From: an uncultured Bacteroidales bacterium
GTDB lineage: Bacteria > Bacteroidota > Bacteroidia > Bacteroidales > UBA932
NCBI GenBank assembly: GCA_946403855.1
Contig: CAMJBH010000011.1
Span: 18,209 to 82,208, forward strand
Direction of reading: 5' to 3'
Length of the DNA stretch: 64,000 bases
The notes beneath the pieces were generated by a model. It was not told the origin of the DNA, did no database searches, and saw only the letters and a list, made by a program, of their open reading frames with translations. Below, piece after piece: positions 27,101 through 34,224 of the stretch. How positions within the stretch are numbered: the first letter of the stretch is position 1; every line of letters begins with the position of its first letter. The translations under genes and the position numbers were made by a program.

Positions 27101-27390
27101 TTAACATTGATAACACTACGGCTTCCGACTGTCTCTTCTTTTGTCACGAAGCCAAGGACGGAGAAAATAATAGTATCACCGGATGCAGCTTTGATAGAAT
27201 ATCTGCCGGATTCGTCAGACATAGTACCGGAATCTGATCCTTTAACCATAACAATGACGCCGGCCATCGGTACGCCCCGCTCATCAACAATAGTTCCGGA
27301 CACGGGGTGGCTTTGTTGGGCATGAGCGATACTACCGGCAGAGAACAGCAGAAGAGCAGCAACTGCAGCTTTCCAAATTAGAGTTTTCAT
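24115..27390 (-). CDS. SusC/RagA-family TonB-dependent outer-membrane transporter
   Basis: 1091 aa. Signal peptide, then a carboxypeptidase-like domain (VSGTIVDERGVPMAGVIVMV), the TonB box-like DEVVVVGYGTLKKRDVVGAI, the plug domain (VRSIQGQIPGLTL) and a 22-strand barrel ending in aromatic strands (TVTLGINVTF). I chose ATG 27390 (MKTLIWKAAVAALLLFSAG) over the one five codons upstream. It is the first gene of the minus-strand operon that runs to 12925 and has a promoter and a possible operator for the divergent LacI protein. It imports substrate with the downstream SusD. Confidence 0.95.
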   Translation of the reverse strand: MKTLIWKAAVAALLLFSAGSIAHAQQSHPVSGTIVDERGVPMAGVIVMVKGSDSGTMSDESGRYSIKAASGDTIIFSVLGFVTKEETVGSRSVINVKMAEDKLMLDEVVVVGYGTLKKRDVVGAIEQIGGDDLTDRPNPNVVRSIQGQIPGLTLEFADGKPNHGANLSIRGTTNSIGSGGSSLVLVDGMEASLSDVNPNDIETISVLKDASSCAIYGARGTFGVILVTTKNPTTDRFTVKYDGSAGIFTRTVVPNLIWNSLDWTEMFYESYNATYGYDPTGLNNMFDIPEGWYSELIKRSDPAYESYGEVYRVNPSTNQYEYYSQGTNWDELMYKKFGQNTSHSISVSGGSGKIKFLVSGRYFYQNGIYNTIHEHYRQLNGRAKITADIKKWWTLENSIDFVRTSYHQPMSFTGKYTVGVQLDLCGMPQLTPYNPDGSWTNAGICTNYASWQTGKSYQDDLQFRVNENLASTFHIVPEILDFRADFSYSVTNIRRDRKEAKFAYKTGPETETSRPATDALEELFRNGEYWKTNGYFIFTPKVGVDNTLKITAGYNAEHYKHHGTAAYRQGFILDTKPNFALMDGESIKINDYSSSAWAYFGVFARANFSYKGKYLAEVSIREDGSSKFPTNQRWGFFPSASLGWRFSEESFLKNVSWLDNGKIRLSAGSLGNGNVGAYSYIQTMSIAQSSVVVNGNRVSVTSAPSPIPDGLTWERATTFDVGLDLDFLQNRLSFVGDYYHKYTTDMYTVGKTLPAVLGSSSPKGNYADMVTKGWELSLSWRDSFKLGTSDFSYGAKAMLWDARSWITRYNNETKRLTDYYEGEELGEIWGYHILGLFSSDEEAQNWADQTFFAINRRGNFYREGDLKYDDIDDSGAIDYGENTVDKPGDKMIIGNSTPRFCYGLNLNASWHGIGLSLFFQGVGKRDWYPSLDCAYFWGKYNRPYGLFPKIHTIDRWTEENPDPNAFWPRTNSYLTTDTGCLLIKGTADRYLVDASYCRLKNVTLDYSFPKKLISRVGLEGLRVYLTGENLFTFTPMRKWTDNMDPEVISSGDVDFNGANTKLGTSKWRGDQADGNSYPMLKTVTLGINVTF

Positions 27391-27441
27391 TCTAGATTGG
27401 CCCATTATGATTAGTTGAATTAGTGATTAGTTATTAAATTT

Positions 27442-27457
27442 GCACAATCGTTTGAGC
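27442..27457. promoter_or_regulatory. Possible LacI operator at the susC promoter
   Basis: GCACAATCGTTTGAGC is an imperfect palindrome (6 of 8 pairs) centred on CG, like PurR/LacI operators. It lies just after the expected start of susC transcription. Confidence 0.4.
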
Positions 27458-27464
27458 GTTTTTT

Positions 27465-27472
27465 CAAAATTA
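27465..27472 (-). promoter_or_regulatory. -7 element of susC promoter
   Basis: On the minus strand this reads TAATTTTG. The leader to the ATG at 27390 would be about 70 bases. No clear -33 is seen. Confidence 0.4.
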
Positions 27473-27506
27473 ATTAAAAACACTTTGGTGATAAACAATT
27501 ATTTTA

Positions 27507-27538
27507 TTTGAAATCACAGAAATTATTCAATATTTTTG
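27507..27538 (+). promoter_or_regulatory. Promoter of the lacI-type gene
   Basis: TTTG (27507-27510), a 20-base spacer and TATTTTTG (27531-27538), a full match to the Bacteroidetes consensus. Confidence 0.65.
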
Positions 27539-27553
27539 CACAAAGGTTGCGCA
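27537..27553. promoter_or_regulatory. Possible LacI autoregulatory operator
   Basis: TGCACAAAGGTTGCGCA has arms that match at 6 of 7 positions and overlaps the end of the -7 element, so a bound repressor would block its own gene. Confidence 0.4.
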
Positions 27554-27569
27554 TTAAAATGGACGAATC

Positions 27570-28577
27570 ATGAAAGAAAGCCTCTCCACGATAGCAGAAC
27601 GCCTGGGCGTTTCAGTGACCACGGTCTCCCGGGTGTTGAGCGGAAACGCTGGGAAGTATCGCATTTCCAAAGCAACAGAAGCACGAATCAGAGCCGAAGC
27701 AGACCGTTGTAATTATGCGCCGAGCCTGGTTGCGCAAAGTTTGCGCAGCCGTCAGACGAAAACGATAGGGCTTCTTACTCCGTCGCTTGCCAATCCGTAT
27801 TTCGCCGAAATGTCCAGCGTCATAATCTCCGAAGTGCACCGACGCGGCTTCACCACCATAGTCATAGATACCATGGAAAACGAGAGTAACTTCAACGAAG
27901 GTCTAACCAAACTCGTCGCCCGCCAGGTTGACGGGATAATCGCAGTTCCCTGCGGCCAGGACCACACAATGGTCGATGGGGTCAACAGCAACTTCGTGCC
28001 CGTGGTTCTGGTGGACCGTTACTACGAAAACTTTCCTCTCCCCTATGTTACCACCAACAACTACAAAGGAGGATACGATGCCACACGCCTTCTAATCGAC
28101 GCCGGGCATAGAAGCATAGCATGCATTCAAGGAGTCCGCACTTCCGCACCCAACAACGAGCGCGTACGAGGATATCGCGATGCCATGGAAGAGGCTGGTT
28201 TAAAGGAATTTGAATTTGTGGCGGGCAACGAGTTCTCAATTCAGAACGGCTATCTGGAAACAAAGCTTCTGCTGTCCAGGCAACTCAAGCCTACAGCAAT
28301 CTTCGCACTTTCCAACAACATTTCGCTGGGCGTGATCAAAGCTATACGCGAAGCAGGCCTCCGGATACCGGAAGACCTGTCGCTGCTTTCTTTCGATAAT
28401 TACACCTACATGGACTACATGGAGCCGCCCCTAACCCGCGTGGGGCAGCCGGTGGAAGACATGGCCATCCTGGCCGCAAAAATTCTTTTCGACCGTATAG
28501 AGGGTATCGCCCCCGGAGCTTCCCAGCTCCGTCTCTCCCCCACCATAATCCAGGGGGCCTCCGTTTCCCGCCTTTGA
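27570..28577 (+). CDS. LacI-family transcription regulator
   Basis: 335 aa. The N-terminal helix-turn-helix (LSTIAERLGVSVTTVSRVLS) and hinge helix (SLVAQSLRS) are followed by a periplasmic-binding-protein-like effector domain (TIGLLTPSLANPYFAEMSSV, NNYKGGYDATRLLIDAGH, SLLSFDNYTYMDYMEPPLTR). The gene diverges from the SusC operon and shares a 179-base control region with it that has two operator-like palindromes. I infer that it represses the 12925-27390 operon until its ligand, perhaps a ribose-related sugar, is present. Effector identity is unknown. Confidence 0.93.
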   Translation: MKESLSTIAERLGVSVTTVSRVLSGNAGKYRISKATEARIRAEADRCNYAPSLVAQSLRSRQTKTIGLLTPSLANPYFAEMSSVIISEVHRRGFTTIVIDTMENESNFNEGLTKLVARQVDGIIAVPCGQDHTMVDGVNSNFVPVVLVDRYYENFPLPYVTTNNYKGGYDATRLLIDAGHRSIACIQGVRTSAPNNERVRGYRDAMEEAGLKEFEFVAGNEFSIQNGYLETKLLLSRQLKPTAIFALSNNISLGVIKAIREAGLRIPEDLSLLSFDNYTYMDYMEPPLTRVGQPVEDMAILAAKILFDRIEGIAPGASQLRLSPTIIQGASVSRL

Positions 28578-28584
28578 ACCTGCC

Positions 28585-28626
28585 TCAGAATGACTCTCGT
28601 GTCATTCTGAACGAAGTGAAGAATCT
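28585..28626. repeat. Hairpin plus dispersed GAAGAATCT repeat
   Basis: TCAGAATGAC, TCTCGT and GTCATTCTGA form a perfect 10-base hairpin (28585-28610) that runs into ACGAAGTGAAGAATCT. It lies between the convergent lacI and esterase genes and could end both. It shares TGAACCTGCCTCAGAA with 63903-63918. Confidence 0.75.
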
Positions 28627-28635
28627 ATTAAAAGC

Positions 28636-29574
28636 CTATATCTCGGCCCTGCGGTCTTCGAGCCAGCGGGAAAGAATCTTAAAGAAGTCGGCGCGCTGAC
28701 CGGGAGTGAGTTTATCCTTGCCGTACTCGGGAGTGGTGAAACCCCAGCCGTGGCCGCCGTTGGTAAAGATGTGAAGTTCGCCGGGAACTTTGCACTTGAC
28801 CATTTTGAAGTAATACCTCAAACTGTTCTCCGGAGGGACCACTTTGTCATCCTGGCACAGCAGGAGAAGCGTCTGAGGAGTTGAAGCATTCACCTGATTC
28901 TCAAGTGAATAGTATTCGACCAAGTCTATCTTGTTATTCGTGAGGTTGGTGCGTGTTCCCTTGTGGGTAACGTCCTGCTCAAGTGTAATCACAGGATACA
29001 CCAGCACGCTGAAGTCGGGCCTTGTGGCAGCGTCAACCCAAAGAGTGGAGGCGCTGGCGGCAAGGTGACCGCCGGCCGAGAAACCTATGATACCAATCTG
29101 CTTCACACCCCACTCCGCCTGATGTGCACGGCAGTAGCGGAAAGCGTTCTGAACATCAGTCAGAGGCACTCTGCTATGATGGTTAGGCATGCGGTACAGC
29201 ACCACGCAGCAGGCTATCCCCTGCTTAAGGCACCATGCAGCCACACGGGTTCCCTCGTTGTAGGACGAGCAGTACCGGTAACCGCCGCCGGGGCAGCACA
29301 CGAGCATCTGTCCGTTGCATTTTTTGGGAAGATAGATATCGATGTACGGGTCGCTGATATTGCCCATATTGCCGTCTCCGCTCATCTCTACGGCTCCGCT
29401 GAGTTCATTGTCCTCGCAGGGGCCGAGGGTTACGGCGACTCCGTTCTCAACTATGCCCTTATCGACCGCCTGGCCTTCAGGATAAAGTTTGAGAGTAACG
29501 TTCGGTTTGATGTTCTGCGCCAGCAGACAGCAAGAAAAAAGGGCCGCAAAGGCCCCTAAAATCACTCTACGCAT
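28636..29574 (-). CDS. Secreted alpha/beta-hydrolase (esterase/acetylhydrolase type)
   Basis: 312 aa with a signal peptide (LGAFAALFSCCLLAQ). The nucleophile elbow IGFSAGG, the oxyanion segment CCPGGGYRYC and the His motif NGGHGWGF place it in the BD-FAE/hormone-sensitive lipase-like group. Such proteins often remove acetyl or feruloyl groups from polysaccharides; the substrate here is unknown. The ATG at 29574 was chosen; a GTG three codons upstream overlaps the ferredoxin stop. The spacing of one base from the ferredoxin gene means they share a transcript, though a functional link is not obvious. Confidence 0.82.
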   Translation of the reverse strand: MRRVILGAFAALFSCCLLAQNIKPNVTLKLYPEGQAVDKGIVENGVAVTLGPCEDNELSGAVEMSGDGNMGNISDPYIDIYLPKKCNGQMLVCCPGGGYRYCSSYNEGTRVAAWCLKQGIACCVVLYRMPNHHSRVPLTDVQNAFRYCRAHQAEWGVKQIGIIGFSAGGHLAASASTLWVDAATRPDFSVLVYPVITLEQDVTHKGTRTNLTNNKIDLVEYYSLENQVNASTPQTLLLLCQDDKVVPPENSLRYYFKMVKCKVPGELHIFTNGGHGWGFTTPEYGKDKLTPGQRADFFKILSRWLEDRRAEI

Positions 29575-29575
29575 T

Positions 29576-29749
29576 CTATTCACCCGGTGCTATTGCGCCC
29601 ATCGGGCATGCATCGGCACAAGTGCCGCAATCTATACAAACATCAGGATCGATAGTGTAAACATCGCCTTCTTTGATGGCGCCTGTAGGGCATTCGCCCT
29701 GGCAAGTGCCGCAAGCTACGCAGGTGTCTGCAGAAATTTTGTAAGCCAT
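29576..29749 (-). CDS. Small 2[4Fe-4S] ferredoxin
   Basis: A 57-residue clostridial-type ferredoxin, MAYKISADTCVACGTC to AIAPGE. It has two CxxCxxCxxxCP motifs (CVACGTCQGECP and CIDCGTCADACP), each holding one [4Fe-4S] cluster. It carries electrons for low-potential oxidoreductases such as pyruvate:ferredoxin oxidoreductase. The gene is preceded by a well-formed promoter and followed after one base by the esterase. Confidence 0.95.
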   Translation of the reverse strand: MAYKISADTCVACGTCQGECPTGAIKEGDVYTIDPDVCIDCGTCADACPMGAIAPGE

Positions 29750-29775
29750 AATTCTTTTAAAATTTTAAAACGTCG

Positions 29776-29807
29776 CAAATTTACGGTATTGTATTTGAAT
29801 AACCAAA
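29776..29807 (-). promoter_or_regulatory. Promoter of the ferredoxin gene
   Basis: On the minus strand TTTG (29804-29807), a 20-base spacer and TAAATTTG (29776-29783): a full Bacteroidetes promoter. Confidence 0.65.
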
Positions 29808-29826
29808 CCTAAACAGATTTTATTTT

Positions 29827-29834
29827 TAACTTTG
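29827..29834 (+). promoter_or_regulatory. -7 element of the DUF1573 gene
   Basis: TAACTTTG, five bases before the ATG at 29840, predicts an almost leaderless transcript. Confidence 0.55.
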
Positions 29835-29839
29835 CAGCC

Positions 29840-30232
29840 ATGAAAAAGTACATTCTTCCGATAGCTTTGTTCCTGCTGGCAGCCCTTCCCGCTGCCGCCC
29901 AGAAAGATTTCGGTTCGGCCCGCTTCGACCGGACGGTTTATGACTTTGGCAAAATTAATACCAAAGACGGTGCCGTGAGCTGCAGTTTCGAGGTCAGCAA
30001 CATTGGAGACAAGCCTCTCAACATATTCGCAGTAATTACCACCTGCGGCTGCACATCTGTCAAATGGACACGCACCGACATTGCTCCCGGAGCTAAAGGA
30101 ACTATAGACGTGACCTATACAAACGACGAAGGGCCTTATCCTTTCGATAAGACCCTTACTGTCTATCTTTCCGACTTGGATAAGCCTGTGATCCTTCACG
30201 TTAAAGGCATGGCCTACAAGGGGAAGAAATAA
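29840..30232 (+). CDS. DUF1573 secreted protein
   Basis: 130 aa with signal peptide (ALFLLAALPAAAQ) and a single Ig-like domain of the DUF1573 type: VYDFGKINTKDGAVSCSFEVS, then a central TTCGCTSVKW with two Cys, then APGAKGTIDVTYTN. Such small proteins are very common in Bacteroidetes and of unknown function; the ASH/MSP-like fold suggests protein binding in the periplasm. The gene is alone, convergent with the M16 peptidase gene at six bases. Confidence 0.88.
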   Translation: MKKYILPIALFLLAALPAAAQKDFGSARFDRTVYDFGKINTKDGAVSCSFEVSNIGDKPLNIFAVITTCGCTSVKWTRTDIAPGAKGTIDVTYTNDEGPYPFDKTLTVYLSDLDKPVILHVKGMAYKGKK

Positions 30233-30238
30233 GCCTGA

Positions 30239-33058
30239 TTATTCTCTTTCAGCAACTTTATCAGGATCCATAATCACCTCGACGAGGTTGCCTGATGCAA
30301 GAACATCGGCTACAGCCTTGCGTATAGTCTCTGCGCTGAGGGAATTAACTGCAGCTTCGTATTCGGCATCGTAATCCATGCCGCCGTAGTTGTAGTAGTA
30401 GCTGATTTCATTCATCCAGTGGCTATTCTGGATACGGGTTTCGGGAAGGTTCTTCTTGAAGTTCTCCTTGACACGTATCAGCTGCTCCTCGGTAGGACCC
30501 TGCTCGGCAAACTTCTTGAGTTCGTCGATAGCCATCTGGCGCAGCTTAGCAGAAGATGAAGGATTGGTGTTGAAGTAAACCTGGATGACGGAACGGTCCA
30601 CAGGATACTTCTGTATGGAAGCACTCACAGAGGCGCCGTAGGTTCCACCTTCAGACTCTCTGAGAGTCTCGGTGTAGATCATGTCGAGTATCGACTTGGC
30701 TGCATCGAGATTAACCTCTTCGGCAACACTGTATTTAACTCCATAGTTGTTGTAGAGCTGGAATACGGTGGTCATAGGAGTCTGCATATCGGCCTTGAAC
30801 TCATTTGCAAGTTTGCCCTGCACGAAACGCTCATCGGTATCCTTATATGCAAGAGCCTTCTTGCCCTTGGGCAGGGAGCCTATGTATTTCTCCACCAGAG
30901 GCTTGAGAGTTGCAGGATCGACATTACCGACGATGAACACCTTGGCGCCTGCGGCAGTCTTGAAGAGATTCTTGAAGTTGCGCTCCGCCACAGCCACATC
31001 GGCCTTGGCAAGCACGTTCTCATCGATGACAATTGCACGGGGATTGTTGCCGTAGATAGTCTGGGTAAGCTCGCGCTGGAACTTGAAATTGGGAGTGCTG
31101 AGCAGGTTAGGAAGCACTGCTGAAATCTGCTGCTTGCCGACATTGAACTCATCGGCATCGAAGCGAGGATCTACGAAATTGAGATAAAGCAGCTGGAAAG
31201 CAGTCTCCAGGTCTTTGGGCTGGCAGCTTCCGGAGATGCCGTGGCGGATGGAATTGATGTAAGGTCTCACACTCACCTGCTTACCGGCAAGCATCTTGTT
31301 CAAGGTAGCAGCATTGAATTTGGAGACGCCGCTGTTGCTCTGGAAGAGAGACCAGATGTTGTCTTCAAATGAAGGCAGGTCTTCGGTGGGGATGAGGGAG
31401 AGGCCTCCGTCCATAGTGAGGCGGATAAGAACCTGGTCTTTCTTGTACTCAGTGGGCAGGAATGCCACCTTGACACCGTTCTTGAGTGTCCACTCGGTAA
31501 TGCCCTTGACCAAAGAATTGGTCTTCTTGACCTTCGAGCCCTTGAGAGTGGAAGGATCCACGAATTCGGTATCGATGTGCTCTTCTTCGTTGGCTGCAAT
31601 CTCAGAAGCCTTGACTCCGTTGATGATATCAAGAAGCTGAGCTTCGGTAGGATTCACAAGGCCTTCTTTCTTGGGGCCGTTGTAAATGATCACCATGTTC
31701 TCATCGGTGATGAGCTGTCCCACGACCTGGTTGATAGCAGCTGTGGGAACCATCTGAAGAACAGACTTGACCACCTGAAGCCTGGTAGCGGGCTCCATGT
31801 AAGGAGTGTTGTTGAAGAAGTTACTGATAAGAGGATACACGAAGTCGGCGTTCTTGCGGCTGTCTGCAGCCTCGGCGATACGCTCGTACCTGCTCAGTAT
31901 CTCGTCTTTGGCCCTCTTGACCTCGGCCTCGGTAAAGCCGTGGCGCTTCATTCTTTCTACCTCAGTGTAGAAAGCCTTGAGAGCGGGCTCAAATTCTCCT
32001 TCTTTGAAAGCAACATCACCAAGGACGACGTCACAGGTCTCGCAGATCTGCGAGCAGAGCAAAGCACCGCTCAGGAAAGGAGCGTCGGGCTTGGAAGTAA
32101 TATCCTGGAAACGCTCGCTCATCACATTGCCGACAATGTCTTTGAGCAGTTCGGTCAGAAGGGCCACATCGGTATTGTTGAGTTCCCGGGGCAGAGGCTC
32201 GCTCTTCCAGAGGATCTCGATATCGCTGTTGGGCATCTCGGGATCAGTTACGATACCGACGATGGGTTCTATGTTGTCAGGAATCTTGATAACGTCCTTT
32301 GCCTTGGGATTCACCGGAGCGGGAATATCGGCAAAGAGCTTCTGAATCTTTGCAAGGATCTGGTCGGGATCTATATCACCGACAACGATAAGCGCCTGAT
32401 TGTCGGGACGATACCATGTCTGATAGAAGTTTACCAGGCTCTCGCGCTTGAAGTTCTCCAGATTCTCCTGGCTGCCTATGAGAGTGCAGTCGGCATACTT
32501 GGAGCCTTTGTACATATACTGCTTGGCCTGCTCATAAACACGCCATGAAGCATTGCGGCGGGTACGGCGCTCCTCGAGGATGACTCCCCTCTCGCTGTCT
32601 ATTTCTTCCTGTTCGCAAAGCACGAAATGGGAATAATCGTGCATGACGAGAAGGCAGGTATCAATGATGCCCTCACGAGTGACAGGAATATTGTTTAGCA
32701 TGTATTGAGTGGACTCCACGCCGGTGGAAGCATTGATGTTGCGTCCGAATTCAGCACCTATGCTCTGCAGATACTCAAGCATCTGCTTGCCGGGGAGATT
32801 CTTAAGGCCGTTGAAGCACATGTGCTCAAGGAAATGGGCCAGACCATCCTGGTCCGGAGTCTCCTGAATTGCGCCGACATGTGTTGCCAGGTAGAACTCG
32901 GCACGCTGAGCAGGCTTGTCATTGTGACGGATGTAGTAAGTCATCCCGTTGTCAAGTTTTCCGACTTTGACAGCAGGATCATTGGGAAGCGCATTCTGTG
33001 CGTGTCCCAAAACGGCGGCCGAGAAGACGGCTGCCACGAACATCAGAACTTTCTTCAT
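30239..33058 (-). CDS. M16-family zinc metallopeptidase (exported)
   Basis: 939 aa with a signal peptide (FVAAVFSAAVLGHAQ). The inverted zinc motif is HFLEH (residues 75-79), with the distal Glu in DSERGVILEE. The C-terminal half (from about 500) is a second, inactive M16 domain, so the protein forms a two-domain clamshell like PqqL. In Bacteroidetes such peptidases degrade peptides in the periplasm. It has a TATATTTG element with TTG 19 bases upstream. The gene is monocistronic. Confidence 0.93.
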   Translation of the reverse strand: MKKVLMFVAAVFSAAVLGHAQNALPNDPAVKVGKLDNGMTYYIRHNDKPAQRAEFYLATHVGAIQETPDQDGLAHFLEHMCFNGLKNLPGKQMLEYLQSIGAEFGRNINASTGVESTQYMLNNIPVTREGIIDTCLLVMHDYSHFVLCEQEEIDSERGVILEERRTRRNASWRVYEQAKQYMYKGSKYADCTLIGSQENLENFKRESLVNFYQTWYRPDNQALIVVGDIDPDQILAKIQKLFADIPAPVNPKAKDVIKIPDNIEPIVGIVTDPEMPNSDIEILWKSEPLPRELNNTDVALLTELLKDIVGNVMSERFQDITSKPDAPFLSGALLCSQICETCDVVLGDVAFKEGEFEPALKAFYTEVERMKRHGFTEAEVKRAKDEILSRYERIAEAADSRKNADFVYPLISNFFNNTPYMEPATRLQVVKSVLQMVPTAAINQVVGQLITDENMVIIYNGPKKEGLVNPTEAQLLDIINGVKASEIAANEEEHIDTEFVDPSTLKGSKVKKTNSLVKGITEWTLKNGVKVAFLPTEYKKDQVLIRLTMDGGLSLIPTEDLPSFEDNIWSLFQSNSGVSKFNAATLNKMLAGKQVSVRPYINSIRHGISGSCQPKDLETAFQLLYLNFVDPRFDADEFNVGKQQISAVLPNLLSTPNFKFQRELTQTIYGNNPRAIVIDENVLAKADVAVAERNFKNLFKTAAGAKVFIVGNVDPATLKPLVEKYIGSLPKGKKALAYKDTDERFVQGKLANEFKADMQTPMTTVFQLYNNYGVKYSVAEEVNLDAAKSILDMIYTETLRESEGGTYGASVSASIQKYPVDRSVIQVYFNTNPSSSAKLRQMAIDELKKFAEQGPTEEQLIRVKENFKKNLPETRIQNSHWMNEISYYYNYGGMDYDAEYEAAVNSLSAETIRKAVADVLASGNLVEVIMDPDKVAERE

Positions 33059-33080
33059 CGTTTTTCGATAATAATTTCTG

Positions 33081-33110
33081 CAAATATATAAAATAATTAT
33101 TAAAATTCAA
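33081..33110 (-). promoter_or_regulatory. Promoter of the M16 peptidase gene
   Basis: On the minus strand TTG (33108-33110), 19 bases, TATATTTG (33081-33088). The leader is about 20 bases. Confidence 0.55.
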
Positions 33111-33116
33111 TAATCT

Positions 33117-33184
33117 CAGGCAGCTAAAGTCCTCCGGGGACCTTTTCCCATGCTTTATAGTCCCCGGAGGACCCTAGCTGCCTG
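33117..33184 (-). repeat. Core-conserved palindrome, copy C
   Basis: Arms starting CAGGCAGCTAAAGTCCTCCG pair with two mismatches around CTTTTCCCATGCTTTATA, the shared centre read on the minus strand. It lies after mltG in the direction of that gene. Confidence 0.85.
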
Positions 33185-33213
33185 TGATTTCAATCTTTAC
33201 ATTTGTTGTCATT

Positions 33214-34224
33214 TCAACGTTTACTGATAGCATTCTGAAAAGCCTTGGCATTACGGTTATGTGCCTCCAGGGTCTTTGCAAACACATGTGTACCGTCCAG
33301 GTTTTTGCTGGCGCAAAAATAAAGGTTGCCGCCACCGTAGTCAGGATTAATGACCGCCTCGAGGTATTCCTTATCCGGTACACAAATCGGGCCGGGAGGG
33401 AGTCCGGGATACTTATATGTATTATATGGCGAATCGAATTCCAGATGGCGGAACAATATTCTCTTGAGCTGATAGTCATAACAGAAGGCCACGGTAGGAT
33501 CGGCCTGAAGAAGCATATTGCGGGCAATTCTGTTCAGATAAACACCTGCAATCTTGGCAAGTTCCGGTTTGTAATGCGACTCCCCCTTCACGATGGAAGC
33601 CAGAATCACTGCCTGCCGGCGCGAAAGTCCGGCCCGGGCTGCCTTCACCAGATTATCATCCGTCCAGAATGCGTCGGAAGCCTTTTTACAACGGTCCAGC
33701 ACATCATTTATACTCGCTGTCCAATAGAGCTCGTAAGTCGCAGGGAACAAGACTTCAAAAAATGTGTCTGGTGTAGCCCCGTATTCTGCCAGGAGAGCCG
33801 AATCGCCAAGTGCTTTGGCGACCGACACAGAATCGAGCTCAAGCTGACGGGAAATCTTGTGGGCGATTTCTTCCTTAGTACGCAGCGAACCTGCAAGCGT
33901 GAAGCTCACCGGGCTCTGCCATCCGTTGTTGAGCATACGGGCAACATACACACAGGAATTGGAACTTCCCACCCTATAATGTCCGGGCTGAATATAAGAA
34001 GCAACCTGCTTTTGGTCAAAGACCTTGCGCAGGCGTCTCTCGCTGAGGACTTTCAGCTGGCTCTTAAGGGATTCTATGACATCGTCGGGTGTTGTGGAAG
34101 AGGTGACATAGAGGTCGGCACTTCCGTAGAAGTTAGACATCTTATTGTCCCTCAGCCAATTATAAGAAACCAGTATAACGACAGCTCCGACGATGAGGGC
34201 AAGCAGCTTGAGAATGGTTTTCAT
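33214..34224 (-). CDS. mltG: Endolytic transglycosylase MltG
   Basis: 336 aa, single N-terminal membrane anchor (LKLLALIVGAVVILVSYNWL), LysM-like region, then the YceG/MltG domain: RRQAVILASIV, AGVYLNRIARNMLLQADPTV, YNTYKYPGLPPGPICVP and LYFCASKNLDGTHVFA. The enzyme cuts nascent peptidoglycan and ends glycan-strand growth. Where most homologues have IVExET, this protein has IVKGES, so only the second Glu of the pair remains; activity may be unusual. Start ATG overlaps the stop of the glucosaminidase gene (TAATG), giving coupled translation in a cell-wall operon. Confidence 0.93.
   Translation of the reverse strand: MKTILKLLALIVGAVVILVSYNWLRDNKMSNFYGSADLYVTSSTTPDDVIESLKSQLKVLSERRLRKVFDQKQVASYIQPGHYRVGSSNSCVYVARMLNNGWQSPVSFTLAGSLRTKEEIAHKISRQLELDSVSVAKALGDSALLAEYGATPDTFFEVLFPATYELYWTASINDVLDRCKKASDAFWTDDNLVKAARAGLSRRQAVILASIVKGESHYKPELAKIAGVYLNRIARNMLLQADPTVAFCYDYQLKRILFRHLEFDSPYNTYKYPGLPPGPICVPDKEYLEAVINPDYGGGNLYFCASKNLDGTHVFAKTLEAHNRNAKAFQNAISKR

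Noticed and set aside
28576..28635. Possible small RNA or riboswitch between lacI and the esterase gene
   Set aside because: The hairpin is explained by the dispersed repeat, and the position between convergent genes fits a terminator.
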